A stretch of 64,000 bases of DNA from Pseudomonas syringae pv. cilantro (lineage in GTDB: Bacteria > Pseudomonadota > Gammaproteobacteria > Pseudomonadales > Pseudomonadaceae), in contig NZ_LGLN01000064.1 in assembly GCF_001293775.1 (NCBI RefSeq), positions 48,115-112,114 of the forward strand. Direction: 5' to 3'. Below the pieces are notes generated by a model, which had not been told where the DNA came from, searched no databases, and worked only from the letters and a program-made list of their open reading frames with translations. A program made the position numbers and the translations under genes. Below, piece by piece: positions 49,415 through 59,213 of this stretch. Numbering within the stretch: the stretch's first letter is position 1; each line of letters opens with the position of its first letter.

Positions 49415-50692
49415 ATGGCCTTCCTTGCACTCGGTATCAACCATAAGACCGCCTCGGTCGACGTTCGCGAGCGTGTGGCATTTACCCCGGAACAGCTGGT
49501 CGAGGCGCTGCAACAGCTCTGTCATCTGACTGAAAGTCGCGAAGCTGCGATTCTTTCGACGTGCAACCGCAGCGAACTGTACATCGAACACGACCACCTT
49601 GCTGCCGACAGCATTCTGGCCTGGCTTGCCGATTACCATCACCTCAGCCTGGAAGAATTGCGCGCCAGTGCCTATGTCCATGAGGATGATGCGGCCGTGC
49701 GTCACATGATGCGCGTAGCCTCGGGGCTCGACTCGCTGGTATTGGGCGAGCCGCAGATTCTCGGGCAGATGAAGTCCGCGTATGCCGTTGCCCGCGAGGC
49801 CGGAACGGTCGGGCCGTTGCTGGGGCGCCTTTTTCAGGCCACTTTCAGTGCCGCAAAACAGGTGCGCACCGACACCGCCATCGGCGAGAACCCGGTTTCC
49901 GTGGCGTTTGCCGCAGTCAGTCTGGCGAAACAGATTTTCAGCGACCTGCAGCGCAGTCAGGCCTTGTTGATCGGTGCGGGCGAGACCATTACGCTGGTCG
50001 CCCGGCATCTGCACGACCTTGGCGTGAAACGCATTGTGGTGGCCAATCGAACGCTGGAGCGCGCCAGCATGCTCGCCGCCGAATTTGGTGCGCATGCGGT
50101 GCTGCTCTCGGATATTCCGGCCGAACTGGTCAACAGCGACATCGTGATCAGTTCCACCGCCAGTCAGCTGCCGATTCTGGGCAAGGGCGCAGTGGAAAGT
50201 GCGCTGAAACTGCGCAAACACAAACCGATTTTCATGGTCGACATCGCTGTACCGCGCGACATTGAGCCGGAAGTCGGCGAACTGGATGACGTTTACCTGT
50301 ACAGCGTCGATGATCTGCATGAAGTGGTGGCAGAAAATCTCAAGAGCCGTCAGGGTGCGGCACTGGCCGCCGAACAATTGGTCAGCGTCGGTGCCGAAGA
50401 TTTCATGTCGCGCCTGCGCGAGCTGGCGGCGGTCGACGTATTGCGCGCTTACCGTCAGCAAAGCGAGCGGTTGCGCGACGAAGAACTGAGCAAGGCGCAG
50501 CGCATGCTGGCCAATGGCAGCAACGCCGAAGACGTGCTGGTTCAACTGGCGCGGGGCCTGACCAACAAATTGCTGCACGCGCCCAGTGTGCAACTCAAGA
50601 AGCTGTCTGCCGAAGGTCGCGTCGACGCGCTGGCCATGGCTCAGGAACTTTTTGCCCTCGGTGAGGGCTCGACGGATAAACCCCCGCAATGA
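49415..50692 (+). CDS. hemA: Glutamyl-tRNA reductase
   Basis: 425 residues. Catalytic Cys 50 in [32 protein letters not shown]-binding [13 protein letters not shown], and a C-terminal dimerisation helix. First committed step of the C5 pathway to haem. Its last four bases (ATGA) overlap the prfA start. Confidence 0.97.
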   Translation: MAFLALGINHKTASVDVRERVAFTPEQLVEALQQLCHLTESREAAILSTCNRSELYIEHDHLAADSILAWLADYHHLSLEELRASAYVHEDDAAVRHMMRVASGLDSLVLGEPQILGQMKSAYAVAREAGTVGPLLGRLFQATFSAAKQVRTDTAIGENPVSVAFAAVSLAKQIFSDLQRSQALLIGAGETITLVARHLHDLGVKRIVVANRTLERASMLAAEFGAHAVLLSDIPAELVNSDIVISSTASQLPILGKGAVESALKLRKHKPIFMVDIAVPRDIEPEVGELDDVYLYSVDDLHEVVAENLKSRQGAALAAEQLVSVGAEDFMSRLRELAAVDVLRAYRQQSERLRDEELSKAQRMLANGSNAEDVLVQLARGLTNKLLHAPSVQLKKLSAEGRVDALAMAQELFALGEGSTDKPPQ

Positions 50693-51771
50693 AAGCTTCA
50701 CTGCTCAATAAGCTGGATGTACTCAGCGACCGTTTCGAGGAACTGACCGCGTTGCTAGGCGACGCGGAAGTCATCAGCGATCAGACACGCTTTCGTGCTT
50801 ATTCCCGTGAGTACGCCGAGGTGGAGCCGGTTGTCGCGCTCTATAAACAGCTGCTCAAGGTGCAGGCCGATCTGGAGGGCGCACAGGCACTGTTGAAGGA
50901 CAGCGACCCGGACATGCGCGAGATGGCGGTCGAGGAAGTCCGCGAAACCAAAGAGCAGCTGGTCGATCTGGAAGCTCAACTGCAACGCATGCTGCTGCCC
51001 AAGGACCCGAATGACGGCCGCAACGTGTTTCTGGAAATCCGCGCCGGCACTGGCGGTGATGAAGCGGCAATCTTCTCCGGCGACCTGTTCCGCATGTATT
51101 CGCGGTATGCCGAGCGACGTGGCTGGCGGGTGGAAATACTCTCCGAAAACGAAGGCGAGCATGGCGGTTACAAGGAAGTCATCGCGCGGGTCGAAGGTGA
51201 CAGTGTTTACGGCAAGCTGAAATTCGAGTCCGGCGCGCACCGTGTGCAGCGTGTGCCCGAGACCGAATCCCAAGGGCGCATTCACACCTCCGCCTGTACG
51301 GTGGCGGTGCTGCCCGAGCCTGACGAGCAGCAAGCGATCGAGATCAACCCGGCCGACCTGCGCGTCGACACCTATCGTTCGTCGGGCGCCGGTGGTCAGC
51401 ACGTCAACAAGACCGACTCGGCCATTCGCATTACCCACTTGCCATCGGGTATCGTTGTCGAGTGCCAGGAAGAGCGTTCGCAACACAAGAACAGAGCCCG
51501 GGCAATGTCCTGGTTATCTGCAAAACTGAATGATCAACAGACCAGCGCGGCGGCCAGTGCCATCGCCAGCGAGCGCAAATTGCTTGTCGGGTCCGGTGAT
51601 CGTTCGGAGCGTATCCGCACGTACAACTTTCCTCAGGGGCGAGTGACGGATCACCGCGTCAACCTGACCCTGTACTCGCTGGATGAAGTTCTGGCGGGCG
51701 GAGTCGACGCAGTGATAGAGCCGCTACTCGCTGAATATCAGGCTGATCAACTTGCGGCACTGGGTGATTAA
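50689..51771 (+). CDS. prfA: Peptide chain release factor 1
   Basis: 360 residues. GGQ (residues 235-237) in [15 protein letters not shown] for peptidyl-tRNA hydrolysis, and PET near 190, the RF1-type PxT tripeptide that reads UAA/UAG. The Gln of GGQ is the substrate of PrmC encoded by the very next gene. Confidence 0.97.
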   Translation: MKASLLNKLDVLSDRFEELTALLGDAEVISDQTRFRAYSREYAEVEPVVALYKQLLKVQADLEGAQALLKDSDPDMREMAVEEVRETKEQLVDLEAQLQRMLLPKDPNDGRNVFLEIRAGTGGDEAAIFSGDLFRMYSRYAERRGWRVEILSENEGEHGGYKEVIARVEGDSVYGKLKFESGAHRVQRVPETESQGRIHTSACTVAVLPEPDEQQAIEINPADLRVDTYRSSGAGGQHVNKTDSAIRITHLPSGIVVECQEERSQHKNRARAMSWLSAKLNDQQTSAAASAIASERKLLVGSGDRSERIRTYNFPQGRVTDHRVNLTLYSLDEVLAGGVDAVIEPLLAEYQADQLAALGD

Positions 51772-52605
51772 ATGACCATCATCGCAAGTGTATTAAGAAG
51801 CGCCGAGCTTCCCGATTCACCGACCGCGCGGCTCGATGTCGAGCTGCTGCTTGCCGCAGCGCTGGGCAAACCGCGCAGTTTTCTGCACACCTGGCCCGAA
51901 CGGATCGTCAGCACAGAAGCCGCCGTGGCCTTTGCGGGCTATCTGGAGCGACGACGCAAGGGCGAGCCAGTGGCTTACATTCTCGGCCAGCAAGGCTTCT
52001 GGAAGCTGGACCTGGAAGTCGCGCCGCACACTTTGATCCCGCGTCCCGAGACTGAAATGCTGGTCGAGGCGGCGCTGGAACTGGTGCCCGCATTTGCTTC
52101 GGCTCAGGTCCTGGATCTGGGCACCGGAACCGGGGCCATCGGCCTGGCTTTGGCCAACGAGCGCAAGCAGTGGAACGTGACTGCGGTCGACCGCGTGCCG
52201 GAGGCCGTTGCGCTGGCCGAGCGCAACCGACAGCGCCTGCACCTGAACAACGCCAAAATCTTCGAAAGCCACTGGTTCAGTGGTCTGCAAGGTCGTCAGT
52301 TCGATCTGATCATCAGCAACCCGCCCTACATCTCGGACAACGATCCGCATCTGTCGGCCGGTGACGTGCGTTTCGAGCCGAGCAGTGCACTGATTGCCGG
52401 TTCCGACGGGTTGGACGACTTGCGGGCAATCATCGAACAGGCACCGGTATATCTGAATGCCGGAGGCTGGCTGCTGTTGGAGCATGGCTACGATCAAGGC
52501 GCCGCAGTACGCGAACTGTTGATTCGCCAGGGCTTTGAGCGCATTCAGACCCGCCGCGATCTGGGCGAGCACGAGCGCATCACGTTCGGCTGCAAGCCGT
52601 GCTGA
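51772..52605 (+). CDS. prmC: Release factor glutamine methyltransferase
   Basis: 277 residues. N-terminal helical domain, then SAM motif VLDLGTGTGAIGLAL and the substrate-binding NPPY in IISNPPYISDND. Methylates the GGQ glutamine of RF1 and RF2. Starts directly after the prfA stop codon, so is translated with it. Confidence 0.97.
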   Translation: MTIIASVLRSAELPDSPTARLDVELLLAAALGKPRSFLHTWPERIVSTEAAVAFAGYLERRRKGEPVAYILGQQGFWKLDLEVAPHTLIPRPETEMLVEAALELVPAFASAQVLDLGTGTGAIGLALANERKQWNVTAVDRVPEAVALAERNRQRLHLNNAKIFESHWFSGLQGRQFDLIISNPPYISDNDPHLSAGDVRFEPSSALIAGSDGLDDLRAIIEQAPVYLNAGGWLLLEHGYDQGAAVRELLIRQGFERIQTRRDLGEHERITFGCKPC

Positions 52606-53369
52606 GTGATGAGGAGCTGCTGCGTTACAGTCGGCAGATTCTGTTGCAACACGTCGATATCGACGGTCAGCTGCGACTCAAGCAGAGCCGGGCGCTGGTG
52701 GTGGGCGTCGGCGGGCTTGGATCGCCAGTGGCGCTGTATCTGGCCGCTGCCGGGGTGGGCGAGCTGCATCTGGCGGACTTTGACCATGTCGACCTGACCA
52801 ACCTGCAGCGTCAAATCATCCACGACACGCATAGCATCGGGCTCTCCAAGGTCGATTCGGCCTTGGCTCGGCTCAGTGCGATCAATCCCGAAATAGCTCT
52901 GATTGCCCACCGTACGGCGCTGGATGCCGATTCGCTGAACGCCGCCGTCAGCGCGGTGGATCTGGTGCTCGATTGCTCCGACAACTTTGCCACGCGTGAG
53001 GCGGTCAACGCCGCCTGTGTCGCGTCGGGCAAACCTTTGGTCAGCGGCGCAGCGATCCGGCTTGAAGGGCAACTGTCTGTCTTCGATCCGCGTCGTGACG
53101 ACAGCCCTTGCTATCACTGTCTGTACGGCCATGGCAGCGAAGCCGAACTGACCTGCAGTGAAGCCGGCGTGATCGGGCCGCTGGTGGGGCTGGTCGGCAG
53201 TCTGCAAGCGCTGGAAGCCTTGAAAATGTTGGCCGGTTTTGGTGAACCGATGGTCGGCCGCCTGCTATTGATCGATGCACTCACCTCCCGTTTCCGCGAG
53301 TTGAAGGTCAAACGCGATCCTGCATGCAGCGTGTGTGGGGCGGCAAGCGGGCAGGCCGGGCATGCCTGA
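52599..53369 (+). CDS. moeB: ThiF/MoeB-type adenylyltransferase
   Basis: 256 residues from a GTG at 52599 overlapping the prmC stop. E1-like fold: [20 protein letters not shown], adenylate loop with DLTNLQRQ, and two CxxC zinc pairs (CYHC and CSVC). Activates the C-terminal Gly of a sulfur-carrier protein (MoaD or ThiS). MoeB and ThiF are hard to separate by sequence; the position after prmC is typical of moeB in Pseudomonas. Confidence 0.85.
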   Translation: MLSDEELLRYSRQILLQHVDIDGQLRLKQSRALVVGVGGLGSPVALYLAAAGVGELHLADFDHVDLTNLQRQIIHDTHSIGLSKVDSALARLSAINPEIALIAHRTALDADSLNAAVSAVDLVLDCSDNFATREAVNAACVASGKPLVSGAAIRLEGQLSVFDPRRDDSPCYHCLYGHGSEAELTCSEAGVIGPLVGLVGSLQALEALKMLAGFGEPMVGRLLLIDALTSRFRELKVKRDPACSVCGAASGQAGHA

Positions 53370-54177
53370 CGTCCAGATGAGTCATAGCAGCGATGCGCCG
53401 GTCGGGATTTTTGATTCCGGCGTCGGCGGGCTTTCGGTGCTGAATGAAATTCGCCAGTTACTGCCCAACGAGTCGCTGCTGTATCTGGCGGACTGCGGGC
53501 ATATTCCCTATGGCGAGAAAACGCCCGAATTCATCATCGAGCGCTGCCTGACGATTGCCGGATTTTTTCGCGAGCGAGGTGCCAAAGCACTGGTCGTTGC
53601 CTGCAATACCGCCACGGCTGCGGGCGTGGCGCATATTCGTCAGCGCTATCCGGACTGGCCGATCGTGGGCATGGAGCCTGCAGTAAAACCTGCCGCCGAG
53701 GCCACGCGCAGTGGCGTGGTCGGCGTGCTGGCGACTACCGGGACTTTACAGAGCGCAAGATTCGCTGCACTGCTGGATCGTTTTGCCAGCGACGTGCGCG
53801 TGGTCACTCAGCCATGTCCGGGGTTGGTCGAGCTGATCGAAAGCGGCGATCTGGACAGCCCGCAGATTCGTGCGCTGTTGTCGCGCTATGTCGAACCTTT
53901 GCTGGCGGCGCGCTGCGACACTGTCATTCTGGGGTGCACCCACTATCCGTTTCTCAAACCGCTGCTGCGAGAAATGCTTCCCGAGTCGGTCACCCTGATT
54001 GACACCGGAGCCGCGGTAGCGCGTCAGTTGCAGCGTCTTTTGTCCCGCTCCGGGCTGCTTGCAAGCGGTCCGCCGCGTGAGACTTTGTACTGGTCCAGTG
54101 ACATGCCGGACAATTTCAGAAAAATCCTACCTTTTCTATCGCAAAGTGCTGGCAATGTGAGAAGCTTCCGTTTGTAA
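53362..54177 (+). CDS. murI: Glutamate racemase
   Basis: 271 residues from the ATG at 53362, overlapping the moeB end by eight bases; the ATG at 53377 is an alternative. Catalytic Cys residues in [10 protein letters not shown] and LGCTHYPF, plus [13 protein letters not shown]. Makes D-glutamate for peptidoglycan. The last gene of the hemA run. Confidence 0.95.
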   Translation: MPDVQMSHSSDAPVGIFDSGVGGLSVLNEIRQLLPNESLLYLADCGHIPYGEKTPEFIIERCLTIAGFFRERGAKALVVACNTATAAGVAHIRQRYPDWPIVGMEPAVKPAAEATRSGVVGVLATTGTLQSARFAALLDRFASDVRVVTQPCPGLVELIESGDLDSPQIRALLSRYVEPLLAARCDTVILGCTHYPFLKPLLREMLPESVTLIDTGAAVARQLQRLLSRSGLLASGPPRETLYWSSDMPDNFRKILPFLSQSAGNVRSFRL

Positions 54178-54208
54178 AAAAAATGTGAAAAAAAGGCGTT
54201 TCGGGGCT

Positions 54209-54236
54209 GAACTTACCTTGTATCGCTGGCTTCTAT
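54209..54236 (+). promoter_or_regulatory. Candidate AlgU (sigma-22) promoter before pagL
   Basis: GAACTT (54209-54214), 17 bases, then TCTAT (54232-54236): full match at -35 and partial at -10 to the envelope-stress consensus GAACTT-N16/17-TCTGA, about 60 bases before the pagL start. Confidence 0.4.
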
Positions 54237-54294
54237 AGTTTCAGTGATTGAATTACAAATTTCATACAAACTCATACAATTTAGGACGTTTCTC

Positions 54295-54813
54295 ATGAAG
54301 AGACTCTTTTGCCTGGCCGTGCTCTCGGCCCTCATGGCAGGCCAGGCTTCACTGGCGCAGGCCGACGGCGTTGAATTTTCTGTCGGTCAGACCGGCGAGT
54401 CCACCATGACGTATCGTCTGGGTGTGCAGTTCGACTGGGATAAAACCTGGCTGCAAAGCGACATCGGCCGTCTGACCGGTTACTGGGACGGCGCTTACAC
54501 GTACTGGGATGGTAAGGACTACAAGGACAACCACAGCCTGTCGTTCTCCCCGGTTCTGGTGTACGAATTCGGTAACAGCAGCGTGAAGCCTTACGTTGAA
54601 GCCGGTATTGGTGTTTCCGTGTTCTCCAACACTCAGGTTGAAGACCGCAAGTTCGGCTCGTCTTTCAACTTCGAAGACCGCATCGGTTTCGGCCTGCGCT
54701 TCGCTGGTGGACATGAAGTCGGCATTCGCGCCACTCACTACTCCAACGCCGGCATCAAGCAACCGAATGACGGTATCGAAAGCTACGCCCTGCATTACAA
54801 GATGCCGTTCTGA
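54295..54813 (+). CDS. pagL: Lipid A 3-O-deacylase PagL
   Basis: 172 residues from the ATG at 54295 (AGGA upstream), with signal peptide ending SLAQADG. An eight-stranded outer-membrane barrel with the PagL active site HYSNAGIKQPNDG; His, Ser and the downstream Glu of GIESYAL form the catalytic triad. It removes the 3-hydroxyacyl chain at position 3 of lipid A. A separate transcript is likely, with an AlgU-like promoter. Functionally linked to the LPS genes elsewhere in the window. Confidence 0.92.
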   Translation: MKRLFCLAVLSALMAGQASLAQADGVEFSVGQTGESTMTYRLGVQFDWDKTWLQSDIGRLTGYWDGAYTYWDGKDYKDNHSLSFSPVLVYEFGNSSVKPYVEAGIGVSVFSNTQVEDRKFGSSFNFEDRIGFGLRFAGGHEVGIRATHYSNAGIKQPNDGIESYALHYKMPF

Positions 54814-54880
54814 TTCAATTGACTTTCGTGCCAAAGCTCCGTGTTAAACACAAGTTCGCTTTTGATTCTGGCCGAAGGCC

Positions 54881-54985
54881 GTGGGAGCGAACTTGTTCGC
54901 GAAAGGGCCTATATGATCGCCTAAAATGCATCGTCTGAAGCAATGTCTTCGCGAACAAGCGAAGCGTCGCCCGGCTCGCTCCCAC
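54881..54985. repeat. Paired inverted REP elements (REPIN-like)
   Basis: GTGGGAGCGAACTTGTTCGCG at 54881-54901 and its approximate reverse complement (TTCGCGAACAAG ... CGCTCCCAC) at 54948-54985, separated by about 45 bases. The motif GTGGGAGCGA is the usual Pseudomonas REP core. Lies between convergent pagL and the YkgJ-like gene. Confidence 0.8.
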
Positions 54986-55089
54986 GCCCTACGGGCAGAA
55001 GCCTGAAAGCCCGGCCTTCGGACTCCTGAGGAGTTGTGTATAACGATGCGCGCGGGAACGAGAGTCATAAGTCAAGTCAGCAGCATTTA

Positions 55090-55404
55090 TCAAAGATAAG
55101 CCGTCGCAATTCCTTTGCGCTCATTCAGGCAATCTTCCGCACCAGCCTCGAACTCGCGACAGATCAAGGGCCGTTTCTCGTAGATCTTGCACATCATGGT
55201 GTTACGATCCAGCGCCGCGCACCAGCCGTCATCCAGCCGCAGCATCACCTCGCCGCCCCACTCGTCGTTATCGATATAGCGCTCAGGCACGCCCGTGTCG
55301 GTGATGAGCATCACTTCCAGTTGGCAGCAGCAGGCCGCGCAGGTCGAGCAGGTGACTTCCGTTTCGCTGTGAATCTCGGCGAGCGGAATAAGTGTGGCGT
55401 CCAG
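55090..55404 (-). CDS. YkgJ-family cysteine-cluster protein, apparent CTG start
   Basis: About 104 residues. The conserved part is SETEVTCSTCAACCCQLEVM, VPERYIDNDEWGGEV and YEKRPLICREFE, with Cys residues spaced as in the YkgJ/UPF0153 zinc or iron-sulfur cluster family. There is no ATG, GTG or TTG in a sensible place; CTG at 55404 lies seven bases after GGAG. The frame runs back to 55599 but that part is an out-of-frame shadow of the upstream gene. Last member of the minus-strand operon, 16 bases after the DUF2878 gene. Function unknown. Confidence 0.75.
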   Translation of the reverse strand: MDATLIPLAEIHSETEVTCSTCAACCCQLEVMLITDTGVPERYIDNDEWGGEVMLRLDDGWCAALDRNTMMCKIYEKRPLICREFEAGAEDCLNERKGIATAYL

Positions 55405-55420
55405 AGTGGGTCTCCAAGTA

Positions 55421-55921
55421 TCAGGCTGAGGGGCGCGTTGTGCGGCCGGCCAGCCATTGCAACAGGGGAAAAACACCTGCCCAGACCAGCCCCAGCAGCA
55501 ACATGCTCGGCCACATTCCAAGTGGAAGGTGAACCTGCGCCAGTTGCGAGCCGGCATAGTACGACATCGGGCCGCCGATAGCGCCAAGAACGGCTGCACG
55601 CCATAGCGGTCTGGCGGTCCAGGACAGGCAATGATTGAGTGTGGTCGCCATCACCGCCCACAACAACGCCAGCCATAGCGGCAGCACGTAACCGCTGATG
55701 CCAAAGTCGAAAACGCCCAGCGTCATCAGCACGCTGTCGAGCAAGACGCCGAACAGCGTGACGGTGATCACCAGTCTGCCTTCAGCGGCCCACGAACTGA
55801 TCCAAAAAATGTGTATGACCAGCACGGCCACGGCGATCAACAGCCAATAGCTGTTGCCGCCCAGTACGCAAGCGAACCAGCCGACCTGAAACAGCAGCGC
55901 GTTGGCGACGGATTTAAGCAT
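55421..55921 (-). CDS. DUF2878 membrane protein
   Basis: 166 residues from the ATG at 55921, overlapping the methyltransferase end by eight bases. Five or so membrane helices (LKSVANALLFQVGWFACVL, ISGYVLPLWLALLWAVMATT, MWPSMLLLGLVWAGVFPLLQ). Regularly found after the Cfa-like and DUF1365 genes in Pseudomonas; presumed to act with them on membrane lipids, with no known activity. Confidence 0.8.
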   Translation of the reverse strand: MLKSVANALLFQVGWFACVLGGNSYWLLIAVAVLVIHIFWISSWAAEGRLVITVTLFGVLLDSVLMTLGVFDFGISGYVLPLWLALLWAVMATTLNHCLSWTARPLWRAAVLGAIGGPMSYYAGSQLAQVHLPLGMWPSMLLLGLVWAGVFPLLQWLAGRTTRPSA

Positions 55922-57182
55922 TGAAGCGCCCGAGCAGTGGTTCGCGCAGAGCGTCCGGCTTGGCCAGCAGCAGTTGCGCGGTGCCGATGGTGCGCTCCAG
56001 GAAGCCACCTTCGCAGTAGCACAGGTAAAACTCCCAGAGCCGCAAGAAATACTCGTCGTAACCCAGTTCAGTCAGTTTGCCGTGGGCGTTCCTGAAATTG
56101 TCGTGCCACAGGCGCAGTGTGCGGGCGTAATGCAGGCCGAAGTCTTCCATGTGCAGCAGATTCATATCCGTGTCATTGCCGACGATATCGAGCATCTTCG
56201 CCACCGAGGGCAGGGCGCCGCCGGGGAAAATATAGCGCTGGATGAAATCCACATTGCGCTTGGCCTGGATATAGCGCTGCTCGCGAATGGTGATCGCCTG
56301 CAACAGCATCATGCCGTTGCTCTTCAGCAAATGAGCACATTGCTTGAAATACGTCGGCAGAAAACGATGGCCCACCGCCTCGATCATTTCGATGGACACC
56401 AGCTTGTCGTATTCGCCGGTGAGGTCCCGGTAGTCCGTCAGCAGCAAGGTCACGCGGTCCTGCAGACCCAGGTCGATGAGCCGTTGCTTGGTGTAAGCGA
56501 ATTGCTCTTTGGACAAGGTGGTCGTGGTCACCCGGCAGCCATAATGCTGCGCCGCATAAATGGCCATACTGCCCCAGCCGGTGCCGATTTCCAGCAGATG
56601 ATCCTCTGGCTTCAAGGCCAGCTTCTGGCAGATCCGTTCCAGCTTGTTCAGTTGCGCCTGTTCCAGCGTGTCGTTTTCATCGAGAAACTGGGCAGCCGAG
56701 TACATCATGGTCGGGTCGAGAAACTGTTCGAACAGCGTATTGCCCAGGTCATAGTGGGCCGCAATGTTTTTCTGCGAGCCCTTGCGGGTGTTGCGGTTGA
56801 GCCAGTGCAGGCCATGAATCAACGGCCGGGTCAGGCGCGCCACGCCGCCTTCCATGGCGTCGAGCACATCCAGATTGCTGACAAACACCCGCACCACCGC
56901 CGTCAGGTCAGGCGTGGTCCAGTAACCATGGATGAACGCCTCACCTGCGCCAATCGAACCGCTGCTGGCGATCATGCCCCAGGCCGCCGAATCCAGAATG
57001 TGCACCTCCGCCTGAATCAGCGCGCCGCTCTTGCCGAACACATGGCGTTCGCCTCTTTCGACGACCACCAACTGGCCATTGCGCAGACCTGCCAACTGCC
57101 GCAAAACGCCGCGGCGCAGGATGTTTGCAGTCAGACCATTGGTCCCCAGATTGGCAGAAAAACTACTGCTACTGCTTTTCAT
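55914..57182 (-). CDS. Cyclopropane-fatty-acid-synthase-like SAM methyltransferase
   Basis: 422 residues from the ATG at 57182 (MKSSSSSFSANLGTNG), overlapping the DUF1365 end by 14 bases. SAM motif LEIGTGWGSMAIYAA and the family-typical HYDLGNTLFEQFLDPTMMYS and FIQRYIFPGGALPS. Members of this family methylate unsaturated acyl chains of phospholipids, giving cyclopropane or methylated (furan-fatty-acid precursor) products; the latter is possible for this light-linked locus. Bicarbonate-site residues (Glu in SIEMIEAVG, His) are present. Confidence 0.88.
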   Translation of the reverse strand: MKSSSSSFSANLGTNGLTANILRRGVLRQLAGLRNGQLVVVERGERHVFGKSGALIQAEVHILDSAAWGMIASSGSIGAGEAFIHGYWTTPDLTAVVRVFVSNLDVLDAMEGGVARLTRPLIHGLHWLNRNTRKGSQKNIAAHYDLGNTLFEQFLDPTMMYSAAQFLDENDTLEQAQLNKLERICQKLALKPEDHLLEIGTGWGSMAIYAAQHYGCRVTTTTLSKEQFAYTKQRLIDLGLQDRVTLLLTDYRDLTGEYDKLVSIEMIEAVGHRFLPTYFKQCAHLLKSNGMMLLQAITIREQRYIQAKRNVDFIQRYIFPGGALPSVAKMLDIVGNDTDMNLLHMEDFGLHYARTLRLWHDNFRNAHGKLTELGYDEYFLRLWEFYLCYCEGGFLERTIGTAQLLLAKPDALREPLLGRFNA

Positions 57183-57969
57183 GGTGTGAATCCTTGCGTT
57201 GCACGGCGGCGGCACGGTATTCGCCGTCGGCGGCCTGATGGGAAAAAATCGGGATACGTTTGACCAGCAGGCGCACGGCCTGCCAGTAGATAGCCAGGCA
57301 GGTCTTCGCCGTCATCCACGGGAACGCCAGAAGATGACGGTGCAGCGTTTTGCGGTTCAGGTCTTGCCGTTTCAGGTTGAGCGTGGCATCGAACATTTTC
57401 AGATCGCCTTGCCAGTCGGCCATGTGCACACCGATCCGCTCGGCGGGCTGGCTGAAACTCATGCGGTACTCGAGATCGCGCGGCAGGAACGGTGAAACGT
57501 GAAAGGCTTTGGCGACGGCTACGTGTTGATGGCCTTCGCCCGTGGCCGGCAGTACATAACTGTAACGCTCGCCCCACGGGGTGTTGGTGACTTCGCAAAG
57601 GATGGCTGCCAGCGTGCCGTCTGCCTCATGGCAGTAGAAAAAGCTGACCGGGTTGAATGACAGCCCCCAACTGCGCGCCTGGGTCAGCAGGCAGACGCGG
57701 CCCAGCGGCATGTGCCCCAGCGCTTTGCCGACCCGCTCGCGTGCCGCTTCGATCAGCGGCACACCGCGTCCGGTCAGTTCCGGCAGATAATCATGCTCGC
57801 GGAACGAAAACGCTGCAAACCGTTGGCTTCCTGCCAGCGGCGAAAGCCCAAAAACGCTCTCTTGCTCATCCAGGTCCAGATAGAGCATACCGATGCGATA
57901 GGTAAACTCATGCGACCGTGGCGAGAATCGACGGTGGCTGATCCAGCCACTGTAGAGCGCGCTGTTCAC
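57169..57969 (-). CDS. DUF1365 family protein
   Basis: 266 residues. Contains SGWISHRRFSPRSHEFTYR near the start and WGLSFNPVSFFYCHE, hallmarks of DUF1365. Always next to the FAD oxidoreductase and Cfa-like genes in many proteobacteria, hence probably in the same lipid-modifying pathway. Four-base overlap with the upstream gene. Confidence 0.87.
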   Translation of the reverse strand: MNSALYSGWISHRRFSPRSHEFTYRIGMLYLDLDEQESVFGLSPLAGSQRFAAFSFREHDYLPELTGRGVPLIEAARERVGKALGHMPLGRVCLLTQARSWGLSFNPVSFFYCHEADGTLAAILCEVTNTPWGERYSYVLPATGEGHQHVAVAKAFHVSPFLPRDLEYRMSFSQPAERIGVHMADWQGDLKMFDATLNLKRQDLNRKTLHRHLLAFPWMTAKTCLAIYWQAVRLLVKRIPIFSHQAADGEYRAAAVQRKDSHHEKQ

Positions 57970-59213
57970 AGTGTTTCACCAAACGCCTGAGCCACGCGCA
58001 ACCCGCTGACGACGCCGTCTTCGTGGAAGCCGTTGGCCCAGTAGGCGCCGCAATACCACGTGTTGTCGACGCCATTGATTTCCTGCCAGCGCGCTTGTGC
58101 GGCGATCGCGTCGAGGCTGTATTGCGGATGCGAATAGCGATAGCGACCCAGAATTTTCGCGGGGTCGATGGCCGCAGTCTGGTTCAGGCTGACGCAGAAC
58201 GTTGTGTGGCTGTCGATGCCCTGCAGGATGTTCATGTCATAAGTGACGGCCGCCAGCTGCCCGGCATCGCCGCCAAGGCGATAATTCCAGCTGGCCCAGG
58301 CCAGACGGCGGTCGGGCAGCAGACGCGTATCGGTGTGCAACACCACATCATTTTCGGCATAGCGCAGCGCGCCGAGAATCGAGCGTTCGGCGCTCGACGG
58401 CTCGGCCAGCAATGCCAGGGCCTGGTCGCTGTGGCAGGCAAACACCACCTTGTCGAAACGCTCGCTGCCCTCGGCGCTATGGACGGTCACGCCTTCGCTG
58501 TCACGTTCGACGCGGGTGACCGGGCAGGACAGGCGAATCCGCTCACGGAACGATGCCGTCAGGGGCTCGATGTAGCTTCTCGAGCCGCCTTCGATCACAC
58601 ACCATTGCGGGCGGTTGGTCACCGACAGCAGGCCGTGGTTCTTGAAGAAGCGCACGAAGAATTGCAGCGGGAAGCCGAGCATTTCCGCCAGTGACATCGA
58701 CCAGATCGCTGCGCCCATCGGCACGATGTAGTGATCGATGAAGCGCTGCCCGTAAGCGCCTTGTTTCAGGTACTCGCCAAGTGTGGTATCTGCCGCGATG
58801 CGCTGGTTTTCCAGATCTTCGACGGACTGTCGGTTGAAGCGCAGAATATCGCGCAGCATGCCCCAGAACTTCGGCGACAGCAGGTTGCTGCGCTGGGCAA
58901 ACAGGCTGTTGAGGTTGTTGCCGTTGTATTCGACGCCGCTGCGCGGGTCGTGCACCGAAAAGCTCATTTCGGCAGGTTTGAAACCCACGCCCAACTGGCC
59001 AAGCAAGCGGATGAAGTTCGGGTAGGTCCAGTCGTTGAAGACGATGAAGCCGGTGTCGATAGCGTAGGCGCGACCCTCGACCTGCACATCGACGGTGTGC
59101 GTGTGCCCGCCGATCCAGTCAGATGACTCGAAGACGGTGATTTCATGTGCGCGGTTGAGCAGCCAGGCGCTGGTGAGCCCGGCGATACCGCTACCGATGA
59201 CGGCGATTTTCAT
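57966..59213 (-). CDS. FAD-dependent oxidoreductase (amine-oxidase-like, desaturase/flavin family)
   Basis: 415 residues. N-terminal FAD-binding IAVIGSGIAGLTSAWLLN, then IGGHTHTVDVQVEG, and a C-terminal ending NGFHEDGVVSGLRVAQAFGE, where GFHEDG contacts flavin. Belongs to the group found with DUF1365 and Cfa-like enzymes; probably oxidises an acyl chain or an intermediate in the lipid pathway. Substrate unproven. Confidence 0.88.
   Translation of the reverse strand: MKIAVIGSGIAGLTSAWLLNRAHEITVFESSDWIGGHTHTVDVQVEGRAYAIDTGFIVFNDWTYPNFIRLLGQLGVGFKPAEMSFSVHDPRSGVEYNGNNLNSLFAQRSNLLSPKFWGMLRDILRFNRQSVEDLENQRIAADTTLGEYLKQGAYGQRFIDHYIVPMGAAIWSMSLAEMLGFPLQFFVRFFKNHGLLSVTNRPQWCVIEGGSRSYIEPLTASFRERIRLSCPVTRVERDSEGVTVHSAEGSERFDKVVFACHSDQALALLAEPSSAERSILGALRYAENDVVLHTDTRLLPDRRLAWASWNYRLGGDAGQLAAVTYDMNILQGIDSHTTFCVSLNQTAAIDPAKILGRYRYSHPQYSLDAIAAQARWQEINGVDNTWYCGAYWANGFHEDGVVSGLRVAQAFGETL

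Noticed and set aside
49391..50701. 436-codon minus-strand open frame opposite hemA
   Set aside because: Shadow of hemA; His/Gln/Arg-rich composition typical of antisense reading.
55902..57263. 453-codon plus-strand open frame opposite the Cfa-like gene
   Set aside because: Shadow of the methyltransferase gene, which has clear SAM and family motifs.
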